Translations under genes and position numbers: made by a program
The notes under the pieces: generated by a model
What the model was told of the DNA's origin: nothing
The model's input: only the letters and a program-made list of their open reading frames with translations
Database searches by the model: none
From: an uncultured Oscillospiraceae bacterium
GTDB taxonomy: Bacteria > Bacillota > Clostridia > Oscillospirales > Acutalibacteraceae
Reading direction: 5' to 3'
DNA: 9,781 nucleotides
NCBI GenBank assembly: GCA_905193585.1
Contig: CAJJPG010000070.1
Coordinates: 1 to 9,781, forward strand
Shown here: positions 6,130-9,781 of the stretch, one piece after another
Numbering within the stretch: position 1 is the stretch's first letter
Layout of the letters: every line of letters starts with the position of its first letter

Positions 6130-7413
6130 CTAATTTTCTTTGTCGGCAAGTAATTTTTCCAGCGCCGCATATCTTACCGCCAGCGCTAAAACCTCCGACG
6201 CTTTCTCTATTTCCTCAACTGAGGGGTAAGAGGGGGCTATTCTTATATTTGAGTCCTTGGGGTCGTTGCCGTAGGGATAGGTGGCTCCTGCGGGGGTCAG
6301 TATCATACCCGCGTTCGCGCAAAGCTGCTCTACCCTTTTAGCGCAGCCCTCAAGCACATAAAGGCTTATAAAATACCCGCCGCGCGGCGTTGTCCAGCGG
6401 GCAATACCCGTGCCGGAAAGCTGATTTTGCAGCTCTTTTTCAACCGTTTCGAATTTAGGTCTTAAAATTGCCGCATGGCGTTTCATATGTTTTTCAATAT
6501 CCGCCACGGTTCTGAACATACGCGCGTGCCTTAACTGGTTGAGCTTATCGGGCCCTATGGTCTGATATTTCATTCTGCCCTTTAAAAGCGCCACGTTATT
6601 GGGGCTTGCCGCCTCAACCGCCACGCCCGCGCCCGGGAATGTTATTTTGGAAGTAGAAGTAAATATTATGGGAAGATCGGGGCTGCCCGCCTTAACGCAC
6701 TCATCATATATATTAAGCAGCGTATCGCCCTCGTCGTACAAATCGTGCACCACGTAAGCGTTATCCCAAAAAATTCTGAAATCCCCCGCGGCGGGCTTTA
6801 AGTGCGCCATACGGCGAACCACATTATCCGAATAGGTTATTCCCTCGGGGTTTGAATATTTCGGAACGCACCATATTCCCTTAACCGACGGGTCCTTTAC
6901 AAGCTCCTCAACCTCATCCATATCGGGGCCTTCGGCGTTCATCTGAACGGGCACAAGCTCAAAGCCGAAATACTCGGTAACCGCGAAATGGCGGTCATAC
7001 CCCGGCACGGGGCACAAAAATTTAAGCTTGCCCTGCTTCATCCAGGGCTCGCCGCCCATACCGTGGGTCATAGCCTGCGCTATGGTATCAAACATCATAT
7101 TAAGCGAAGAGTTCCCGCCCACTATTATCTGGTCGGGGGAAAGCCCTAAAATTTTACCGAAAAGGTTTTTAAGCTCCGCAAGCCCGTCAAGCCCTCCGTA
7201 GTTGCGGCAGTCTATTCCGCTTATGTTCTTAAAGCCCGTATCATTACCTACAAGGTCGAACATTTTTTCGCTTAAATCCATATTGTCAAAGCCCGGCTTG
7301 CCGCGCGACATATCAAGCGATAGGTGCATACTGCGCATATGCTCATACTCGTTGCGCACGCTTTTAAGCTCGGCTGCAAGCTCGTCTCTGTTCATACTTA
7401 AATAATCTGACAT
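6130..7413 (-). CDS. Aminotransferase, type Ic aspartate aminotransferase-like
   Basis: A PLP-dependent fold-type I aminotransferase of 427 residues, most like the PF12897 group that includes Corynebacterium glutamicum AspT (transfer of the amino group between aspartate and 2-oxoglutarate). Group features are LDMSRGKPGF (33-42), NYGGLDGLAELK (71-82), VGGNSSLNMMFDTI (98-111), CPVPGYDRHF (134-143) and PKYSNPEG (184-191). WDNAYVVHDLY (216-226) and STSKITFPGAGVA (253-265) follow; Lys256 is the expected Schiff-base lysine. IRIAPSYP near the C-terminus carries the arginine that should bind the substrate carboxylate. The start is clear: GAGGTG lies 7 bases before the ATG. It has its own promoter; with no strong terminator after it, some read-through into secD is possible. 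Substrate specificity is inferred from the family. Confidence 0.9.
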   Translation of the reverse strand: MSDYLSMNRDELAAELKSVRNEYEHMRSMHLSLDMSRGKPGFDNMDLSEKMFDLVGNDTGFKNISGIDCRNYGGLDGLAELKNLFGKILGLSPDQIIVGGNSSLNMMFDTIAQAMTHGMGGEPWMKQGKLKFLCPVPGYDRHFAVTEYFGFELVPVQMNAEGPDMDEVEELVKDPSVKGIWCVPKYSNPEGITYSDNVVRRMAHLKPAAGDFRIFWDNAYVVHDLYDEGDTLLNIYDECVKAGSPDLPIIFTSTSKITFPGAGVAVEAASPNNVALLKGRMKYQTIGPDKLNQLRHARMFRTVADIEKHMKRHAAILRPKFETVEKELQNQLSGTGIARWTTPRGGYFISLYVLEGCAKRVEQLCANAGMILTPAGATYPYGNDPKDSNIRIAPSYPSVEEIEKASEVLALAVRYAALEKLLADKEN

Positions 7414-7437
7414 ACATTTTCACCTCATAACTAAATA

Positions 7438-7466
7438 ATTATAATATCTGTACGCCGTTTTTTCAA
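7438..7466 (-). promoter_or_regulatory. Promoter of the aminotransferase gene
   Basis: On the minus strand, TTGAAA (7461-7466) and TATAAT (7438-7443) are separated by 17 bp, with a perfect -10 box and a -35 matching at 5 of 6 positions. Transcription would start near 7431, about 17 bases before the start codon. Confidence 0.8.
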
Positions 7467-7528
7467 GTAATAAAGCGCAAAAAGTTGATTTTTTACGTTT
7501 TCTACAAAAACATGTGGTCGGATTATTC

Positions 7529-7556
7529 TTGACAATAAGTATATAAATGCTATATT
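7529..7556 (+). promoter_or_regulatory. Promoter of the cohesin-like gene
   Basis: TTGACA (7529-7534, perfect consensus) and TATATT (7551-7556, 5 of 6) are separated by 16 bp on the plus strand. It is divergent from the aminotransferase promoter; the two -35 boxes are about 62 bp apart. Transcription would start near 7563, leaving a leader of about 19 nt before the TTG start. Confidence 0.78.
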
Positions 7557-7581
7557 ATGTAATTTAAGGATGGTGTAAGAA

Positions 7582-8100
7582 TTGAGTAAGAAAAATTTAA
7601 TTATAATAATTTCATCTGTTGCGGCAGGGCTTATTCTTTTAGGCGCGCTCGGCGTTTGGCTGGTACATACCTTCAAATCAGGCAACGGTTCGGCAGCGGG
7701 TAACGGCGGTACGCCGATTATAAGCGTGGGCTCGGTTTCGGCGGAAACGGGAAAAAACATAAAGGTTCCCGTAAGTTTTAAGGGTAACCCGGGCGCTATG
7801 GGATTTTTTATTGAGTTTGAATATAACGCGGACGCGCTTGAATATTTAAGTTTTGAAAAAGGCGAGCTGCTTACCGATTGCGAAGTGGCAAAAGCCGAAG
7901 ACGGAAAACTAAAACTTGTAAGCATTGAGGACGGCGACGTTAAAAAGGACGGTAATTTGGTATACCTGAGTTTTAAGGTTAAGGACGGCGCGTCGGGCTG
8001 CTCGGAAATAAAGGCAATTTGCGGCGAAAACAGCGTTTGCAATTATGACGAAAAGGCAATTTCGGTCAAGACCGAAAACGGAACGGTAACGGTTAAATAA
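7582..8100 (+). CDS. Membrane-anchored single cohesin-like domain protein
   Basis: A 172-residue protein with a short basic N-terminus (MSKKN), one transmembrane helix (about 6-29), a Gly/Ser/Asn-rich linker (33-44) and one beta-rich domain (47-172). The domain resembles cohesin (PF00963, the CBM2/CBM3-like dockerin-binding fold). It has ISVGSVSAETGKNIKVPVSF (47-66), GAMGFFIEFEYNADALEYLSFEKGEL (71-96) and LVYLSFKVKDGA (126-137), which match the cohesin pattern of conserved strands. The helix should place the domain outside the cell. Four cysteines (100, 140, 147, 153) are unusual for a cohesin and could form disulfides. The start is TTG at 7582-7584: the only upstream in-frame start, ATG at 7570, is followed by GTG and TAA. 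A site GGTG precedes the TTG by 6 bases (AAGGA by 11). No dockerin, sortase signal, S-layer domain or glycosidase is seen nearby, so the partner is unknown. Confidence 0.78.
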   Translation: MSKKNLIIIISSVAAGLILLGALGVWLVHTFKSGNGSAAGNGGTPIISVGSVSAETGKNIKVPVSFKGNPGAMGFFIEFEYNADALEYLSFEKGELLTDCEVAKAEDGKLKLVSIEDGDVKKDGNLVYLSFKVKDGASGCSEIKAICGENSVCNYDEKAISVKTENGTVTVK

Positions 8101-8156
8101 TCCCCCTGCTTATTTGAGGGCGGTTGCTTTGGCACACAGTAAAAGAACAGAATAAC

Positions 8157-8194
8157 AATAACCCCCGAAAGCTATCAGACTTTCGGGGGTTATT
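8157..8194. terminator. Bidirectional hairpin between the cohesin-like and methyltransferase genes
   Basis: A perfect 15-bp inverted repeat, AATAACCCCCGAAAG (8157-8171) and its complement (8180-8194), encloses an 8-nt loop. It stands between two convergent genes (stops at 8100 and 8201), as a shared terminator should. The T-tracts are interrupted (TTATT on each side), so termination may rely mainly on the strong GC stem. Confidence 0.85.
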
Positions 8195-8200
8195 ATAGAT

Positions 8201-8944
8201 TCAGATTTTTCTTGCAACATATATTGCCCGCTCGGTTGTGTCTTTAGGGGGCGAGAGGGTCATATCGGCATACACGGCTACCTTTTCAAGCCCTGCGGAT
8301 ATAAGCGCTTCATCAATTTGGCGGTCGGAATAGGCGCGCTCGCAAAATTCTTCGCCGCTGCGGCGGTAAACGTCCCCGTCCTTTATAAAGAAATCAAGCA
8401 ATATATCGGTTTCAAGCGTTTCGGGGTCGGTTTCGTTCTGCCATACGCAATAAACATCTTCACGGTCGATAACATATGTATTATCCGCCAGTATGTGCGT
8501 ATGCTTGAAAACGGTATTAACGTCAAAAATAAAAAGTCTGTCTTTTTCAAGAAAAAGCGATACCTTTGAAATCGCGGTGCAAAAGGCGGAATAATCTGTT
8601 ATGTGGTTAAGGCTGTCAAGGCAGCAAACAGCGCCGTCCACCGTGCCGTAAAGGTCTAATTCCTCTGCTGGCTGGCATAGGTAAAGCACATCGGTTTTAC
8701 ACTCGGCGGAATTTTGCCGCGCCGAGGCTAACATTTCCTCCGAAATATCCACCCCTATTACATCGGTGCCGCGCTTTGCAAACTCGTTTGAAAACCCGCC
8801 CGTGCCGCAGGCAAGGTCTAAAAGCAGGGTGGGGCGGCGGTCGTGCTTTTCAAAAAGCGAGAGCAAATAATCGGTGCGCGCCTTATAGTCCACATCGTCC
8901 ATAAGGCGGTCGTAAACCTCGGCAAAGCGGTCGTAATTACTCAT
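8201..8944 (-). CDS. Class I SAM-dependent methyltransferase
   Basis: A 247-residue Rossmann-fold methyltransferase. Motif I is LLDLACGTGGFS (41-52), the acidic end of strand 2 is VIGVDIS (62-68, Asp66 likely contacting the SAM ribose), and a motif IV-like CCLDSLNHI is at 107-115. The N-terminus (YDRFAEVYDRLMDDVDY) is typical of the YqeM-like small-molecule methyltransferases of Firmicutes. The second half, with many acidic residues and tandem strands, resembles that group's substrate cap. The substrate cannot be predicted. The ATG overlaps the stop of the TrpR-like gene by 8 bp (ATGAGTAA), with AGGA immediately upstream, so it is co-transcribed and likely translationally coupled with that regulator. 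Confidence 0.87.
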   Translation of the reverse strand: MSNYDRFAEVYDRLMDDVDYKARTDYLLSLFEKHDRRPTLLLDLACGTGGFSNEFAKRGTDVIGVDISEEMLASARQNSAECKTDVLYLCQPAEELDLYGTVDGAVCCLDSLNHITDYSAFCTAISKVSLFLEKDRLFIFDVNTVFKHTHILADNTYVIDREDVYCVWQNETDPETLETDILLDFFIKDGDVYRRSGEEFCERAYSDRQIDEALISAGLEKVAVYADMTLSPPKDTTERAIYVARKI

Positions 8945-9215
8945 TTTCCTGCTTTAACCTTTCAAAAACCATTTTGTAGCCCTCGTTTATAGAGCGGCTT
9001 ACTCTGCTTATGGTGGCGGTGCTGGCGCCCGTAGCCTCTATAATCTCGCTGTAAACCGCCTTATTGTAAAGCATTTTGCCCACGGTGTAGCGCTGCGCTA
9101 TCGCCTGAATTTCTTTAGGCGTGCAGGCGTCCGAGAAAAATTCATAACATTCCTCCTTGTTTTTAAGGGTTAAAATAGCCTCAAAAAGCTGGTCGGTTGA
9201 ATTGTTTTTTTCCAT
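8937..9215 (-). CDS. YerC/YecD family TrpR-related DNA-binding protein
   Basis: A 92-residue all-helical protein of the TrpR superfamily, YerC/YecD branch, which is widespread in Firmicutes and whose regulon is mostly uncharacterised. Family landmarks are LFEAILTLKNKEECYEFF (10-27), CTPKEIQAIAQRYTVGKML (31-49) and the helix-turn-helix YSEIIEATGASTATISRVSRSI (55-76), where the second helix is the likely recognition helix. Length matches the family. Unlike tryptophan repressor it is not next to trp genes here; its operon partner is a methyltransferase. The start ATG is preceded by AGAAG at 8 bases. It is the first gene of the operon and has a strong promoter; autoregulation of the shared divergent region is possible but not shown. 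Confidence 0.92.
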   Translation of the reverse strand: MEKNNSTDQLFEAILTLKNKEECYEFFSDACTPKEIQAIAQRYTVGKMLYNKAVYSEIIEATGASTATISRVSRSINEGYKMVFERLKQENE

Positions 9216-9247
9216 ATTTCAGACTTCTTTCAATTCATTATAAATTT

Positions 9248-9276
9248 ATTTTAACACATTAAACCGTTAAAGTCAA
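9248..9276 (-). promoter_or_regulatory. Promoter of the yerC-like/methyltransferase operon
   Basis: On the minus strand, TTGACT (9271-9276) and TAAAAT (9248-9253) are separated by 17 bp, with TGT just before the -10 (extended -10). Both hexamers match consensus at 5 of 6 positions. Transcription would begin near 9241, a leader of about 26 nt. Confidence 0.78.
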
Positions 9277-9283
9277 AACATAC

Positions 9284-9312
9284 TTGCGAAATCACGGTAA
9301 AAATGTTATATT
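9284..9312 (+). promoter_or_regulatory. Promoter of the sbcD-like gene
   Basis: TTGCGA (9284-9289) and TATATT (9307-9312) are separated by 17 bp, with TGT directly before the -10 (extended -10). Its -35 is only 7 bp from the -35 of the divergent yerC-like promoter, so RNA polymerase binding at the two may be mutually exclusive. Confidence 0.7.
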
Positions 9313-9334
9313 TAAAAGCAGGAGATGATATGCT

Positions 9335-9781
9335 TTGAACAGTGTTAAAATACTGCATTTGGCTGATATACACATAGGCGCCGCACAGAGCTTTTTAGGT
9401 GCGGGTGCGAATATGAGAAGATATGAAACGCTTATGACCTTTGAGCGTATAATTGATACGGCACGGGAGCAAAACGTGCGGGTTATAGCCGCAGCGGGGG
9501 ATATTTTTGATTCAAATAACGTGCCGGAGGAATTTATTGCGCCCGTATTTGCCAAAATAGCCGCAGTGCCCGATATTAAGGTGGTATTTGCCGCGGGAAA
9601 CCACGACCCGCTGACGGCGGAGTCGCCCTTTAAAACCCGAAAGCTGCCGCAAAATCTTTATGTTTTGGGCGTTACCGACGACTGCATAACCTTTGACGAT
9701 ATAAAACTGCGGGTGTACGGCAGGTCGTTTGAAAGCGTGTATATGCCGACTGGGAGGTCATCTTTGATTCCTACCGTCCAG
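9335..9781 (+). CDS. SbcD/YhaO-type DNA repair exonuclease, 3' end beyond window
   Basis: The N-terminal 149 residues of a calcineurin-like metallophosphoesterase of the SbcD/Mre11/YhaO group, nucleases that work with an SMC-like ATPase (SbcC/YhaN) on DNA ends and hairpins. The metal-binding motifs are in order: LADIHIG (9-15; Asp11, His13), AAGDIFDSNN (53-62; Asp56) and AAGNHDP (86-92; Asn89, His90, Asp91). VYGRSFESVYM follows, as in the family. The start is TTG at 9335-9337, with AGGAG 10 bases upstream; a stop (TGA at 9326) precedes it in frame and no ATG or GTG is available before the first motif. The ATG at 9330 is out of frame. The frame is open to the window edge, but the last 8 or so codons may be foreign (see findings). 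An sbcC-like gene is expected next if the locus is typical. Confidence 0.88.
   Translation, partial: MNSVKILHLADIHIGAAQSFLGAGANMRRYETLMTFERIIDTAREQNVRVIAAAGDIFDSNNVPEEFIAPVFAKIAAVPDIKVVFAAGNHDPLTAESPFKTRKLPQNLYVLGVTDDCITFDDIKLRVYGRSFESVYMPTGRSSLIPTVQ

Noticed and set aside
7431..8042. A 203-codon open frame on the minus strand opposite the cohesin-like gene.
   Set aside because: It is an antisense shadow: no ribosome binding site, Ser/Pro-rich low-complexity translation, and it runs through both divergent promoters. The plus-strand gene has family homology, promoter and start site.
9292..9555. An 87-codon minus-strand frame opposite the sbcD-like gene.
   Set aside because: It covers the sbcD-like promoter and the conserved metal-binding motifs on the other strand and has no independent support.
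1..9781. CRISPR arrays, insertion sequences, integrase or attachment sites, tRNA or rRNA genes.
   Set aside because: No regularly spaced direct repeats, transposase-like frames, tRNA cloverleaf or rRNA sequence was recognised on either strand.

Overview
The window looks like part of a Firmicutes chromosome from the class Clostridia, probably an uncultured Oscillospirales/Ruminococcaceae-type gut bacterium. The evidence is moderate GC with AT-rich intergenic regions, strong AGGAGG-like ribosome binding sites, consensus SigA-type promoters, separate secD and secF genes, a YerC/YecD TrpR-like regulator, and a cohesin-domain protein. The taxonomic call is an inference from gene content and style; no rRNA or other marker is present.

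Layout, left to right. Positions 1 to about 54 do not belong to the neighbouring locus: on the minus strand they encode a short FtsH protease fragment, fused to a DUF1846 (UPF0371) gene that has lost its true 5' end (to 1434). Convergent to it, and overlapping by 10 bp, is a minus-strand pair: ruvX/yqgF (1425-1844) and a histidine phosphatase (1841-2506). Two plus-strand membrane protein genes follow, a DUF378 protein (2660-2869, with terminator) and a hemolysin III/PAQR-type protein (2975-3652). A perfect bidirectional terminator (3684-3725) separates these from the minus-strand secD-secF operon (3735-6048), whose promoter lies inside a long palindrome (6082-6126). Upstream of that, also on the minus strand, is a type Ic aspartate aminotransferase-like gene (6130-7413). 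It is divergent from a plus-strand gene for a small membrane-anchored cohesin-like protein (7582-8100). A perfect hairpin (8157-8194) separates that gene from a minus-strand pair, a TrpR-like YerC regulator and a SAM-dependent methyltransferase (8201-9215). Divergent from the pair, with back-to-back promoters, is the 5' part of an SbcD/YhaO-type DNA repair nuclease gene that runs off the right edge.

Functionally this is mostly core housekeeping: protein export (SecDF), rRNA/DNA processing (RuvX), amino-acid metabolism (aminotransferase) and DNA repair (SbcD-like). I see no mobile elements, CRISPR arrays, tRNAs, rRNAs, recognisable riboswitches or defence islands, and no convincing new multi-gene system. 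The items most worth a second look are the solitary membrane-anchored cohesin, the chimeric left edge (and perhaps right edge), and the palindrome around the secDF promoter. All intergenic gaps are under 300 bp and are accounted for by promoters and terminators.
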